DNA from: Lachnoclostridium sp.
Lineage (GTDB): Bacteria; Bacillota; Clostridia; Lachnospirales; Lachnospiraceae
NCBI GenBank assembly: GCA_021770065.1
Contig: JAETRR010000026.1
Coordinates: 1-55,442, forward strand
DNA: 55,442 nt
Direction: 5' to 3'
Each line of letters starts with the position of its first letter. The stretch's first letter is position 1. Position numbers and translations under genes: made by a program. Positions 17,901 to 25,890 of the stretch are shown here, one piece after another. The notes beneath the pieces are model-generated. The model had not been told where the DNA came from. It searched no databases and saw nothing but the letters and a program-made list of their open reading frames with translations.

Positions 17901-19240
17901 TGGGTGCGGCAAGAATCCGGGTGCGCTCGCTTATTTCCGCTCTCCGGGTGCGGGAACAGAAGGCGGTCTGCCGCTCGATCGTATCCTCCTCCTATGAAAG
18001 GACTGTATTTACAGAGGAAATGCGGAAAACCCACACTATCCTCTGTCCCCAGATGTCGCCGATTCACTTTGACATTATTGAACCGGCTTTCCGGGCTTCC
18101 GGTTTTCATCTGGAGGTTCTGCCGGATTCCGACAAAGCGGCTATTGATACGGGCCTTAAATATGTAAACAACGATGCCTGCTACCCTTCTCTGGTAGTGG
18201 TAGGGCAGATTATGACTGCGATCCTCTCCGGCCGGTATAATCCCGAAAAGCTCGCCGTCATTATCACCCAGACAGGAGGCGGCTGCCGGGCTACCAACTA
18301 TATCGGATTTATCCGCCGTGCTTTGGAGAAAGCCGGATATCCGGATATTCCCGTAATCTCCATGAACTTAAGCGGTCTGGAAAAGAACCCCGGCTTTAAG
18401 ATCACCCCGAAGTTAGCTGTAAAAGGTCTGTACGGTCTGGTGTTCGGCGATATTTTTCTCCGGGTGCTCTACCGGATGCGCCCCTATGAGAAAGTGCCCG
18501 GCGCCGCTGACCGGCTCCATGAAAAATGGAAAAAGCGCTGCCAGGATTTCCTCAGCAGAGATCATGCCTCTCACCGCAGATTTGTGCGGCTCTGCAAGGA
18601 GATTATAGAAGACTTTGACAGGCTGCCCATCCATGAAGATCTGAGAAAGCCAAGAGTCGGCGTGGTAGGCGAAATTCTGGTAAAGTTTTCGCCCTCCGCC
18701 AACAATCATATTGTAGAGCTTCTGGAGGCAGAGGGTGCTGAGGCCGTGGTTCCTGATCTGATGGATTTCCTCCTTTACTGCTTTAAAAACAGTGAATTTA
18801 AGGCGGACTATCTGGGCAAGAAGCGTTCCTCCGCCCTTAAAGGCCGTCTGGGAATCAAGGCCATGGAGTGGCTCAGGAGACCGGCTGTGGAGGCTTTCCG
18901 GAAGAGTGTTCATTTTGTGCCTCCGGGCGATATTGATGAAATGGGGAAAATGGCTTCAGAGTTTGTATCCCTGGGCAATCAGACTGGCGAAGGATGGTTT
19001 CTCACCGGAGAAATGCTGGAACTGATCCAGAACGGCGTATACAACATTGTATGCACCCAGCCTTTCGGCTGCCTGCCCAATCACGTGGTGGGCAAGGGTG
19101 TTATCAAAGAGCTGCGGAGGGCCTATCCCAAATCCAATGTGGTGGCTATCGATTATGATCCCGGCGCCAGTGAGGTGAACCAGCTGAACCGGCTGAAGCT
19201 GATGCTGGCTACGGCGAATAAGAATCTGGAGAAGACCTAA
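14939..19240 (+). CDS. 2-hydroxyacyl-CoA dehydratase activase-related protein (double BcrA/BadF ATPase, DUF2229)
   Basis: 1433 residues if translated from GTG 14939, which has AAAGGAG nine bases upstream; ATG 14993 has no such site. Two ASKHA ATPase modules follow one another: [16 protein letters not shown] with [13 protein letters not shown], and [15 protein letters not shown] with [13 protein letters not shown]. The single Cys in each of those loops is where dimeric activases bind a 4Fe-4S cluster. A Cys-rich joint ([18 protein letters not shown]) leads into DUF2229 and a C-terminal half related to the dehydratase HgdB/D component ([36 protein letters not shown]). Such proteins drive ATP-dependent low-potential electron transfer. 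Their partner is unknown in most Clostridia, and no dehydratase subunits lie near. The protein length matches this fused family. Confidence 0.85.
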   Translation: MLILEKEAAVRILQKNWFMNNLTAHKLGIDIGSTTVKIAVLDYNGKLLFSDYERHFANIQETLALLLERAEARLGELTVTPAITGSGGLTLARHLEVPFVQEVVAVAQALEAEAPKTDVAIELGGEDAKIIYFQDGNIEQRMNGICAGGTGSFIDQMASLLQTDASGLNEYAKNYQSLYTIAARCGVFAKSDIQPLINEGATKEDLSASIFQAVVNQTISGLACGKPIRGHVAFLGGPLHFLSELKAAFIRTLKLDEEHTIAPEHSHLFAAIGAAGNSRPEVTVSLGELKERLRSHIQMDFEVERMEPLFASRYEYGKFKERHSRHEVLRSDFQAYEGNCFLGIDAGSTTTKAALVAEDGSLLYSFYSSNNGSPLHTTLRAIREIYRFLPENAHIARSCSTGYGEALIKAALMLDEGEVETVAHYYAAEFFSPEVDCILDIGGQDMKCIRIRNHTVDSVQLNEACSSGCGSFIETFANSLNYSVEDFAKAALFAEHPIDLGTRCTVFMNSKVKQAQKEGADVADISAGLAYSVIKNALFKVIKVSDASSLGKHIVVQGGTFYNDAVLRSFEKIAGCEVIRPDIAGIMGAFGAALIARERYTAGDETTMLSIEQINRLEFTTTMSKCKGCTNNCRLTINRFTGGRQFISGNRCERGIGKTRNQEQIPNLYEYKNRRLFSYTPLSPGEASRGQVGIPRVLNFYENYPFWFTFFTELKYQVVLSPASNRKIYELGIESIPSESECYPAKLAHGHVTWLIRKGLKFIFYPCIPYERNEFPEAGNHYNCPIVTSYAENIKNNIDELLDGSIDFFSPFLSFENEGILEKRLVEEFEGKYHIPAAEISAAVRRAWKELENAREDMMRKGEETLSYLKETGRRGIVLAGRPYHIDPEINHGIPELINSYGIAVLTEDSVSHLYGVERPLMVMDQWMYHSRLYAAANFVKTREDLDLIQLNSFGCGLDAVTTDQVNDILSNSGKIYTCLKIDEVNNLGAARIRVRSLISALRVREQKAVCRSIVSSSYERTVFTEEMRKTHTILCPQMSPIHFDIIEPAFRASGFHLEVLPDSDKAAIDTGLKYVNNDACYPSLVVVGQIMTAILSGRYNPEKLAVIITQTGGGCRATNYIGFIRRALEKAGYPDIPVISMNLSGLEKNPGFKITPKLAVKGLYGLVFGDIFLRVLYRMRPYEKVPGAADRLHEKWKKRCQDFLSRDHASHRRFVRLCKEIIEDFDRLPIHEDLRKPRVGVVGEILVKFSPSANNHIVELLEAEGAEAVVPDLMDFLLYCFKNSEFKADYLGKKRSSALKGRLGIKAMEWLRRPAVEAFRKSVHFVPPGDIDEMGKMASEFVSLGNQTGEGWFLTGEMLELIQNGVYNIVCTQPFGCLPNHVVGKGVIKELRRAYPKSNVVAIDYDPGASEVNQLNRLKLMLATANKNLEKT

Positions 19241-19254
19241 GAAGATAATATTTA

Positions 19255-19283
19255 ATGGGCTGTCGCAAAATAAGGCAGCCCAT
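19255..19283. terminator. bidirectional terminator between convergent genes
   Basis: Arms ATGGGCTG (19255-19262) and CAGCCCAT (19276-19283) around a 13-base loop, with a T-rich run on the plus side. It contains the dispersed motif with loop AAAATAAGG. Both flanking stops lie within 16 bases. Confidence 0.75.
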
Positions 19284-19291
19284 TCTTTCTT

Positions 19292-19729
19292 TTACTTCAA
19301 GTAACTTTTTAGTTGTGCGATATTTTTCTCTTCAAAATCCATCAGTTCCTCTGCCAGCTCGCAGTACTCTTTTCTGGCTCCTTTGTTTGCCTTCACTGTC
19401 TTCATCAAATCAGTGATCCCCCGGGTATTCCCCTGAATCATCAAATCCGCCACATGCTCTGTGCTGGTATTCAAAAGGGTGTTGGCCTGTATGGAAGTCC
19501 AGAGCATCGCCTTTCCGACCGGTGAGCCGGTCTCGGGGCGCTCATTGGCTTCCCGGATTTTTTCTGTTACCTTGTCCTCAAAGGATAAAAACTTCACTGC
19601 CTGGCGATTCAAATCCAGAGCCAGATCCTCGTCATATACTTTACTGATAATTGCATTGATTGTCTCTACTCCCATTTTGCTGTTGCGGTATGCCTCATTC
19701 AGCACCGCCAAATCTTCACCTGTAAGCAT
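19292..19729 (-). CDS. ferritin-like helical protein of unknown function
   Basis: 145 residues from ATG 19729 (AAAGGAG six bases upstream); a longer frame to 19819 lacks a ribosome site. The protein is all-helical by eye, with segments such as EDLAVLNEAYRNSKMGVETIN, LALDLNRQAVKFLSFEDKVTEK and KEYCELAEELMDFEEKNIAQL. This resembles the four-helix layout of DUF2383 and ferritin-like spore or stress proteins, but a full diiron ligand set is not evident. I cannot assign a function. It is a single gene with its own terminator. Confidence 0.6.
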   Translation of the reverse strand: MLTGEDLAVLNEAYRNSKMGVETINAIISKVYDEDLALDLNRQAVKFLSFEDKVTEKIREANERPETGSPVGKAMLWTSIQANTLLNTSTEHVADLMIQGNTRGITDLMKTVKANKGARKEYCELAEELMDFEEKNIAQLKSYLK

Positions 19730-19865
19730 TAAAAACTCCTTTCCCACATGACAATGTCTCGCACGTTCTTTGATTATATCATGCGGAAATTTCCCACTTT
19801 TATGCGCTCTTCCCGACAAAATATATGACCTTTTATTCCTTTTTTATTTTCTTTCGGAAATTTCT

Positions 19866-19873
19866 GCCGATAT
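19866..19873 (+). promoter_or_regulatory. possible flagellar-sigma (SigD/FliA) -10 element
   Basis: GCCGATAT matches the SigD -10 consensus fully and lies 73-80 bases before the FliD-like gene. The expected TAAA at 14-16 bases upstream is not present, so the assignment is weak. Confidence 0.25.
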
Positions 19874-19945
19874 ATATAGTAGAAAGAAGCTTTCTTCTTT
19901 CAAAACCAAAAATACGGTATTTCATACCAGAAAGGAGTTGAAAAT

Positions 19946-20833
19946 ATGGCAATCAGTGGAGTATCTGGTTTTGGCAGCAACAATGAGTATCAGTCCTGGG
20001 TGGATCAAGCGGCAGCAGATAAGAAAAAGCTGGAAGAATCCTTAGGGATCGACACATCAGAAAGCTCCAGCACCGAAAAAACCTCAGGCAGCACGGATAC
20101 GTCCAGTACTTCGAGTAAAAAAGACACCAGCAGTACTGCCGGTTCTTCTTATACCTCAAGTACTTCCCGTTCCTCCAGCACATCTACGTTCCTGCTGAGC
20201 TATAAGCATAATCTGACCTCTCTGGAATCTGCCTCCGAATCTCTGCGTCTTGGCAGCCGCAACAACGTATTTTCCAAATACGAGACTGCTATGAAGGATC
20301 TTCAGAGGGCAAACACCGATGAGGATAAGGCCGCAGCACAGGCAGCCGTAGATAAGGCTAAGGAAGATATCGTCACCGCTGTAAAGGATTTTGCCAAGGC
20401 TTACAACAGCGCCGTTTCTTTCCTGGAGAGCAATTCTGACCGCAGCTCTACCGTAGTAAGACAGCTGAATTCTCTCAAGAATTCTCTGACCACAGAGGAC
20501 GCAATGGCCAGAATCGGCTTAAGCTTTGACAAGTCCGGAAATCTTGAGGTTGATGAGGATAAGCTGAAGGACACTCTGGATAAGAATTACAATTCCGTGA
20601 AGGATATTATGGGCGGCCAGTTTGGTATTGCAGAGCGTGCTGCTTCCAAGGCCGGTTACATTCTTGACCATGCATCTGTTGAGAAGATCGCCGGTGTTGC
20701 TGAGAAGGAAAGCAAAGGCAATTCCATCAGCGATCTGGATGATTTTGAGATTTTCTCCAAATTTGCATTGGGCGGCGCATACAACCTTACCAATTACTAT
20801 GCGGTAGGTTCTATGCTGAATACCCTTGTATAA
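19946..20833 (+). CDS. orphan FliD-like (flagellar cap C-terminal domain) protein
   Basis: 295 residues from ATG 19946 (AAAGGAG upstream). The head MAISGVSGFGSNNEYQSWVDQ is followed by a Ser/Thr-rich low-complexity linker (about residues 38-80). The rest is helical and resembles the FliD C-terminal domain: AKAYNSAVSFLESN, LNSLKNSLTTEDAMARIGLSF, GNLEVDEDKLKDTLDKNYNSV. No secretion signal is seen, as expected for a flagellar type III export substrate. However, no flagellar gene lies within the window, and the protein lacks FliD's N-terminal domain and is well below its usual length. It could be a flagellar cap relative or a non-flagellar surface protein. It stands alone, bounded by a strong terminator. 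Confidence 0.55.
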   Translation: MAISGVSGFGSNNEYQSWVDQAAADKKKLEESLGIDTSESSSTEKTSGSTDTSSTSSKKDTSSTAGSSYTSSTSRSSSTSTFLLSYKHNLTSLESASESLRLGSRNNVFSKYETAMKDLQRANTDEDKAAAQAAVDKAKEDIVTAVKDFAKAYNSAVSFLESNSDRSSTVVRQLNSLKNSLTTEDAMARIGLSFDKSGNLEVDEDKLKDTLDKNYNSVKDIMGGQFGIAERAASKAGYILDHASVEKIAGVAEKESKGNSISDLDDFEIFSKFALGGAYNLTNYYAVGSMLNTLV

Positions 20834-20869
20834 CTTGTATAATTATTTCCGAAATCTGTTTCGGCGACA

Positions 20870-20910
20870 GGAAAAACAGGCGTACCCTTTATGGGAACGC
20901 CTGTTTTTCC
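20870..20910. terminator. strong bidirectional terminator
   Basis: Perfect 14-bp arms GGAAAAACAGGCGT (20870-20883) and ACGCCTGTTTTTCC (20897-20910) around a 13-base loop. A T-rich run follows on the plus strand. It separates two convergent genes. Confidence 0.9.
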
Positions 20911-20928
20911 TTTTCTTTTATTCTCTTT

Positions 20929-21981
20929 TTATTCCAAAAATTCTGTCTTACAATAGCATTCTTTATCGTTGTACTTAATCTTGCTCCAACCGTCTCCGTA
21001 GCTCTCAATCTGTGTCACATGCTCACCCTGGTAAGCAGTTCCCAGATACTCTGCCTCTGTACTGGGCTGTGCACGCAGACGCACACTCTCCGTAAACCTT
21101 GTCTCCCGATTCTGTGCCGAAGCCTCCCCTGCCGGAGCCGGTTCCTCTGCCGGTGTTTCTTCCGGCGCTTCCTCCGGAGTTTCTTCCGGTGTTTCCTCAA
21201 GTACCTCTTCCGGTGTTTCCTGGCCTGCATCTGCTACCTCTTCCGGTTCTTCAGATTCCGTGGACAGACGGACATACCGCTCTTCCTGCTTAGCCAGATC
21301 CTCATCCGCCGCCTTTGCTGCCTCATATTTTTCCTTAACCTCTTCACGAAGAGCTTTTACCTCATCGCCGTCCGCCATCTTCTCTACATATGCCTTCAAT
21401 TCATCACTGGCTTCCCGGTTCATAATACAGAGATTACCTTCCTCATTGGTATATACATACAGCGGAGAAAGTCCCGGTGCCGCCGTCTCAATCTGCTTAA
21501 ACTTCAGCTCGTAGTAAACAAAGACAACGTAGGAGCCCTCTTCCATTCCTTTCTTTGTATAACAGGATATATTCTGATAGCCTTCCACCAGGCTCTGGGA
21601 ACCCAGGATCCGGCTTCTCTCTTCATCGCTGATCTCATCTACCACGGTAGCCAGACCTTCCATGTCTCCCGCTGACAGATAACCATAGTACTGCTGCACA
21701 ATCGCATTCACATCCTCATAGGCATCCTGTTCCAATACATTAGGCTCTACCTGGGCTACGCCGCCCTCCTGGCTGGCTGCCGCCGACACAACAGCCCCTT
21801 CATCTTTGCCTTCCGTTTTTTCTGTCTGAATCTGTACATCAGCTGCCTCTGCTTCCTGGGCTGCGCCCTTCTTTTTACCGGTCAGAACAACTGCCGCTAC
21901 AATCAACAGACAGAGAAGAATACAGCCTGCCGCTGTCTGACGCTTATACCTTGCTATCCAGTTACCAAACCTATCTGCCAT
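20929..21981 (-). CDS. membrane-anchored protein with C-terminal bacterial SH3 domain
   Basis: 350 residues. A basic head (WIARYKRQ) precedes a single membrane helix (AGCILLCLLIVAAVVL, about 18-34), so most of the protein is outside the cell. The extracellular part has a helical domain with YEDVNAIVQQYYGYLSAGDM and VFVYYELKFKQIE (an NTF2-like or DUF4878-like look). An acidic Pro/Glu/Thr repeat (PEETPEE, about 250-285) acts as a spacer. The last 60 residues form an SH3b domain (TESVRLRAQPSTEAEYLGTA, GDGWSKIKYNDKECYCKTEFL) of the wall-binding type. A scaffolding role at the cell wall is likely. No enzyme motif is seen. Confidence 0.75.
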   Translation of the reverse strand: MADRFGNWIARYKRQTAAGCILLCLLIVAAVVLTGKKKGAAQEAEAADVQIQTEKTEGKDEGAVVSAAASQEGGVAQVEPNVLEQDAYEDVNAIVQQYYGYLSAGDMEGLATVVDEISDEERSRILGSQSLVEGYQNISCYTKKGMEEGSYVVFVYYELKFKQIETAAPGLSPLYVYTNEEGNLCIMNREASDELKAYVEKMADGDEVKALREEVKEKYEAAKAADEDLAKQEERYVRLSTESEEPEEVADAGQETPEEVLEETPEETPEEAPEETPAEEPAPAGEASAQNRETRFTESVRLRAQPSTEAEYLGTAYQGEHVTQIESYGDGWSKIKYNDKECYCKTEFLE

Positions 21982-22066
21982 TTTTTCACTTCCTCAATTC
22001 TAGTTTTTACAATGTTCTCCAATAGTTATATCTGCTTAACAAATGTAATATTTTCGTAACAAAAAG

Positions 22067-22095
22067 ATTGTAACAAACTTGAGAGAAAAAGGCAA
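22067..22095 (-). promoter_or_regulatory. vegetative promoter of the SH3-domain gene
   Basis: On the minus strand TTGCCT (22095-22090), 17 bases, TACAAT (22072-22067). The start codon at 21981 is about 80 bases downstream of the expected transcription start. Confidence 0.55.
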
Positions 22096-22133
22096 CTGTT
22101 AAATGTGACAATTTTGTGAATTCTATACTTATT

Positions 22134-23024
22134 CTATTCCTTCACAATGGATAATTGCCCGGATTCGGGCGAATAGAAATAAATCTGATCAGAAAGCACC
22201 TCTGTTTTTAAAACCTGGGTCCGATTGATATCGCGCACCATGGCAGCAAGCTCTCTTTGATCCGAAACGGCGCTTTTGGGAATCAGAATCACTTCATGGA
22301 TGCTGCTTGGAAGGAGATAGTAAGCTGATCCCAGCCACTCTGCACAGTGCTTTAACATATTGTCATACAAAATGCAGGCTGCGCCCAGAGCCTTCCTGGA
22401 GTTCGTCAGGACATACATGGGAATCCCGTCTTCTTCTGTATTATCCAGTCCGTCGGAAAACTCCGAAAGCACTTCGGACATGGTCTTCATCTCCGCCGGA
22501 AGCAGCCGGGGAGTATTCTGTTTCGCATCCCGGTACAGTTCCTGGCAGCTGACCTTCCAATATTCCAGATGACTGTTATAAATGAGCACTGTGGCACTTC
22601 CCGCCGGCGTATCCGGCAGAAGACTGTAGAATACCACGGCCAGATTTAAAAATGGCACATGAGGAATTTTCTTCAGAAGCTCTCGATTTTTTTCATAATG
22701 GATCAGTTTGTAGACTATAGTAGACCTTACCTTCCGGTAATCTCCGAAAAAGTCCGTATCAAAATGTTCGGAAAATTCCCTGTCCTCACAGCACTCCAGA
22801 ATGTCTTCCTGAATCTGCCTTATGGAACGGCCGGCCAGATACTCCTGATAATAGGAATCCAGATAAATAGCCGGTGCCGCCCGTTCTCCTTCCTTTCGCA
22901 CAGTGAGCCCCTCCAGAATGACTCCGTTGTTTTTCTCCAGGGGAACCAGGCTCAGCTCTGTGCCGAAGGGCAGTGTTTCCCTCAAAAAACCGGTCACGGA
23001 GCCTACAAATTCTTGATAGTTCAT
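22134..23024 (-). CDS. DUF5688 family protein
   Basis: 296 residues from ATG 23024, with AAAGGAT upstream; a longer frame to 23099 has no ribosome site. It starts MNYQEFVGSVTGFLRE and includes PAIYLDSYYQEYLAGRSIRQI, DYRKVRSTIVYKLIHYEKN, PFLNLAVVFYSLLP, and near the end YYLLPSSIHEVILIPKS. This layout recurs in a family common in Lachnospiraceae and annotated DUF5688. No signal peptide or membrane helix is seen. The function is unknown; the family often occurs in several copies near mobile or defence loci, which is not evident here. Confidence 0.7.
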   Translation of the reverse strand: MNYQEFVGSVTGFLRETLPFGTELSLVPLEKNNGVILEGLTVRKEGERAAPAIYLDSYYQEYLAGRSIRQIQEDILECCEDREFSEHFDTDFFGDYRKVRSTIVYKLIHYEKNRELLKKIPHVPFLNLAVVFYSLLPDTPAGSATVLIYNSHLEYWKVSCQELYRDAKQNTPRLLPAEMKTMSEVLSEFSDGLDNTEEDGIPMYVLTNSRKALGAACILYDNMLKHCAEWLGSAYYLLPSSIHEVILIPKSAVSDQRELAAMVRDINRTQVLKTEVLSDQIYFYSPESGQLSIVKE

Positions 23025-23185
23025 GCTTTTTTCATCCTTTCTCTTTTTTCTGTCTTTTGGGGATTGGTACAGCGAAAAGCTGCTTTGAATGAAAGACAAG
23101 TCCAGTATATAGGAAATTTTTTACAATTTCAAGTACTTTATATTTTTTTAAGATTTTTATTTTACAGGATTTTTTCAGATAATGC

Positions 23186-23214
23186 TTGCACATTTTAAGA
23201 TTTTGTTGTAGAAT
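23186..23214 (+). promoter_or_regulatory. promoter of the tRNA-Arg gene
   Basis: TTGCAC at 23186-23191 and TAGAAT at 23209-23214 with a 17-base spacer. The expected start near 23221 leaves about 14 bases of 5' leader before the mature tRNA. Confidence 0.7.
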
Positions 23215-23234
23215 ATTCAAGGTGTTAAACATCT

Positions 23235-23307
23235 GCATCTGTAGCTCAGTGGATAGAGCACTGGCCTCCGACGCCAGGTGCCGCTAGTTCGAATCTAGTC
23301 AGATGCA
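23235..23307 (+). tRNA. tRNA-Arg (anticodon CCG)
   Basis: A 73-base cloverleaf. The acceptor arms GCATCTG and CAGATGC pair fully and are followed by discriminator A. The D arm holds AGCTCAGTGGATAGAGC. The anticodon stem CTGGC/GCCAG encloses CTCCGAC with anticodon CCG. The T loop is TTCGAAT. CCA is not encoded. The gene has its own promoter and terminator. Confidence 0.95.
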
Positions 23308-23309
23308 TC

Positions 23310-23345
23310 AGAAAAACCCGATCCGGCACGGATCGGGCTTTTCTG
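23310..23345. terminator. terminator shared by tRNA-Arg and efp
   Basis: Perfect arms CCCGATCCG (23317-23325) and CGGATCGGG (23329-23337) with loop GCA. It is flanked by AAAAA on the left and CTTTTCT on the right, so it can work in both directions between the convergent tRNA and efp. Confidence 0.9.
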
Positions 23346-23374
23346 TTCCATATGATTCCTGCTTTTGTACTATT

Positions 23375-23932
23375 CTATACTCTGGACAGATACTCACCGG
23401 AACGGGTATCAATTTTAATCTTGTCTCCCTGTTCTACAAAAAGAGGCACATATACGGTTGCACCCGTCTCTACAACTGCCGGTTTGGTGGCTCCTGTCGC
23501 CGTATCTCCCTTGAATCCCGGCTCGGTATCGCTGATCTCAAGTTCTACAAAAAGCGGCGGCTCCACGGCGAATACATTGCCGTTGTAGGAACATACCTTA
23601 CACATCTCGTTCTCTTTTACAAACTTCAGAGCATCCCCGATGTCCTCCGCATTGAGCGCAATCTGATCATAGGTCTCAATGTTCATAAAATGGAATAAAT
23701 CTCCGTCAGAATACAGATACTGCATGTCTACACGGTCAATACGTGCCGCCGGGAACTTCTCGGTGGGACGGAATGTCTTCTCTACCACACCGCCGTTAAT
23801 GATATTCTTAAGCTTGGTTCTTACAAATGCAGCGCCCTTACCCGGCTTTACATGCTGAAACTCCATAATCTGATAAACATTTCCCTCAATCTCAAGGGTT
23901 ACACCGTTCCTAAAATCTCCTGCTGAAATCAT
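23375..23932 (-). CDS. efp: translation elongation factor P
   Basis: 185 residues, full length. The N-terminal KOW-like domain has [23 protein letters not shown] with Lys32 at the tip that enters the ribosome and is modified in many species. The OB domains follow, with [21 protein letters not shown] and the C-terminal [17 protein letters not shown]. It relieves stalling at polyproline; note that cotJB and the Pro-rich proteins of this window would be clients. In related Clostridia efp lies near a pepP-type peptidase and yqeG. Here an FGGY kinase gene and a repeat array lie between. Confidence 0.97.
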   Translation of the reverse strand: MISAGDFRNGVTLEIEGNVYQIMEFQHVKPGKGAAFVRTKLKNIINGGVVEKTFRPTEKFPAARIDRVDMQYLYSDGDLFHFMNIETYDQIALNAEDIGDALKFVKENEMCKVCSYNGNVFAVEPPLFVELEISDTEPGFKGDTATGATKPAVVETGATVYVPLFVEQGDKIKIDTRSGEYLSRV

Positions 23933-24085
23933 TCTTCACTATTCCTCCTGCTGTTTTCCATTACCGCTTTTTCAAAAAGCGTTTCTATATATTTTCCATT
24001 CTGAATATGGAAAATCCTTATGCAGACACTCTGCACAAATCTACGCTCTATTCTATAATAAAACGCTCTGCTTTTCAAGTATTTT

Positions 24086-25600
24086 TTAGTTTTTAAATCT
24101 CTCCCATGCGCCGCTCAGCCCGTCAATCACTGCCCGGTAAGTTGCGTATTTTTCCTCATAAATCTCTTTATACTCGGGCCGGGGATAAATAGTCTTGGTA
24201 ATTGTCACGGTACGGCGGATTGCTTCCTGGTAATCCGGATAAATCCCGGCTGCTATTCCTGCCGCTATGGCCGCTCCCTGGGCTCCAAGTTCCTTGTCTG
24301 CTATCACATCAATGGGGATCTGAAGCGCATCTGCAAATATCTGCACCCACACGTCGGAATTGGCGGCACCGCCGGAGAGACGGATGCTCTTCGGCACCTC
24401 CCGGTTGCGCAGGAGCTTCTTTACATGGGTCACATGGGAGAATACAATTCCTTCATAGACTGCCCTCAGCATATGTTTTTTACTGTGAAAAGCAGTCAGT
24501 CCCACAAAAGTTCCCTTTGCAAGGGCATCCTCATTGGAGCCGTTCAGGAACGGGAGGAAAATGATATTATTGTCCTGGGGTTCGATGGAAGCCGCCCACT
24601 CATTGGTGATATCGTATACGGAGCCTCCCTTTGCTTTGGCCTCGTCTTTTTCATAATTCATCAGATTACGGATGAACCATTCCATATTTCCGGCCGAAGT
24701 CGGGCTGCTCTCCTCAATCAGATAGTAGCCCGGGATACAGAACATGGAATTGAGCGCCACGGTCCCGTTGGTTACCGGCTCTTTTCCAATGAATTCATTG
24801 ATGCTCCATGTGCCTGCTATCATGCACATCTGCTCCTCATCGGACAGCCCGGAGGCAATGCCGCAGGCGTTGACGTCAAACATGCCGGCTGCCACGGGTG
24901 TGCCCTCCGGAAGCAGGGTTTTTTCGCTGGCTTCCTTCGTTACACGGCCGCAGAGATCGGCAGAATGGCGAAGGGGCGGAAGCTTCTCGTAACAGTCCTC
25001 CAGACCGTAGAGCGCCATCAGCTCCCGGTCGTGCTTTCCTGTTACCATATTTACCAGGTTGCCGCCGGAACAGTCCGTATACTCGCTGTAGGCCTCTCCT
25101 GTGAGCATATAGCGGATGTAATCTTTCACTGCAAAAATGTATTTTGTGTTTTCAAGAACCTCCGGCTGATTTTCTTTGAACCATGCCAGCAGACTCACCG
25201 GCTGTACGGCCAGGATCTCCTGAAAAGTCTTTTCGTATACTTTTTTGTTGGTTCCGTCCTTATACCACCTCTCTACCTGTGCCCAGGCTCTCGTGTCGGT
25301 TGACATAATTCCGTTATAGGACGGCTTTCCGTCATGGCCTACCATATACAGCCCCTTGCCCGCTCCCGAGAAAGATACGCCTGCAATGTCCTTCGGATCA
25401 ATGCCGCTTTTCTCTATGGCTCCTCGAATGGCATCTGCGTTTACCTGCCACAATTCGTCTAAGTCCTTTTCTGTGTACCCCGGTTTTGGTGTGAGTGTGA
25501 TGGTCGGAACGCTGGCTACGGAAATCTGTTTTCCGTCCTCATCAAAAACTGCTGCCTTGGAAAAGGTTCCCCCGTTGTCGATTCCCAATAAGTATTTCAT
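24086..25600 (-). CDS. FGGY-family carbohydrate kinase (xylulokinase/L-xylulose-kinase-like)
   Basis: 504 residues from ATG 25600 (GGAAGGAG upstream). Two actin-like domains with YLLGIDNGGTFSKAAVFD (phosphate-1), GVSFSGAGKGLYMVG, PVAAGMFDVNACGIASGL, MIAGTWSINEFIG (in place of the usual G-T-S), and IRLSGGAANSDVWVQIFADAL with ELGAQGAAIAAGIAAG. This matches the branch that includes L-xylulose and related pentulose kinases, not GlpK. The sugar cannot be fixed from sequence. No isomerase, epimerase or transporter lies beside it. Its leader carries two and a bit 64-bp repeats with hairpins. Confidence 0.85.
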   Translation of the reverse strand: MKYLLGIDNGGTFSKAAVFDEDGKQISVASVPTITLTPKPGYTEKDLDELWQVNADAIRGAIEKSGIDPKDIAGVSFSGAGKGLYMVGHDGKPSYNGIMSTDTRAWAQVERWYKDGTNKKVYEKTFQEILAVQPVSLLAWFKENQPEVLENTKYIFAVKDYIRYMLTGEAYSEYTDCSGGNLVNMVTGKHDRELMALYGLEDCYEKLPPLRHSADLCGRVTKEASEKTLLPEGTPVAAGMFDVNACGIASGLSDEEQMCMIAGTWSINEFIGKEPVTNGTVALNSMFCIPGYYLIEESSPTSAGNMEWFIRNLMNYEKDEAKAKGGSVYDITNEWAASIEPQDNNIIFLPFLNGSNEDALAKGTFVGLTAFHSKKHMLRAVYEGIVFSHVTHVKKLLRNREVPKSIRLSGGAANSDVWVQIFADALQIPIDVIADKELGAQGAAIAAGIAAGIYPDYQEAIRRTVTITKTIYPRPEYKEIYEEKYATYRAVIDGLSGAWERFKN

Positions 25601-25642
25601 GCTTTCTCCTTCCTTAAGCTGCACATGATTTTTGTGCATAAT

Positions 25643-25787
25643 GTATACCCTTCGGGTACCCCATTAATACATGCCCCTTCGGGACAGGCGGACTTCGTCC
25701 GGTAAGGTATACCTTTCGGGTACCCCATTAATACATGTCCCTTCGGGACGGGCGGACTTCGTCCGGTAAGGTATACCCATAGGGTAT
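25643..25787. repeat. tandem 64-bp repeats full of small hairpins, upstream of the FGGY kinase gene
   Basis: Unit 1 is 25643-25706, unit 2 is 25707-25770, and a partial third (25771-25787) follows without a gap. The two units differ at only a few positions. Each contains three short palindromes: GTACC...-type arms around TTCG (GGTATACCC with TTCGGGTACC), CCC-TTCG-GGGAC, and CGGAC-TTC-GTCCG. The partial unit is ATACCC-AT-AGGGTAT-like. The array lies 42 bases before the kinase ATG at 25600, in its leader or promoter. The other bases of 25601-25890 show nothing recognisable. Confidence 0.85.
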
Positions 25788-25890
25788 TTCCTTGAGCCAT
25801 ACACCTTTTTGCCGACTCTTTTCTTTATATAAGATCATAAATGTGTAAGAAGTTACTGTCAAGCATTTTAAATGGAAATTAATAATAGTC

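Noticed and set aside
23235..23307. tRNA-Arg as an integration site of a mobile element
   Set aside because: The tRNA is followed directly by its terminator and efp, with no integrase or duplicated tRNA 3' end.
25643..25787. CRISPR array
   Set aside because: The units are 64 bp and abut without spacers, and no cas gene is present.
25597..25800. A 67-residue minus-strand frame across the tandem hairpin repeats
   Set aside because: It reflects the 64-bp repeats only. The peptide repeats follow the DNA palindromes, and no ribosome site is convincing.
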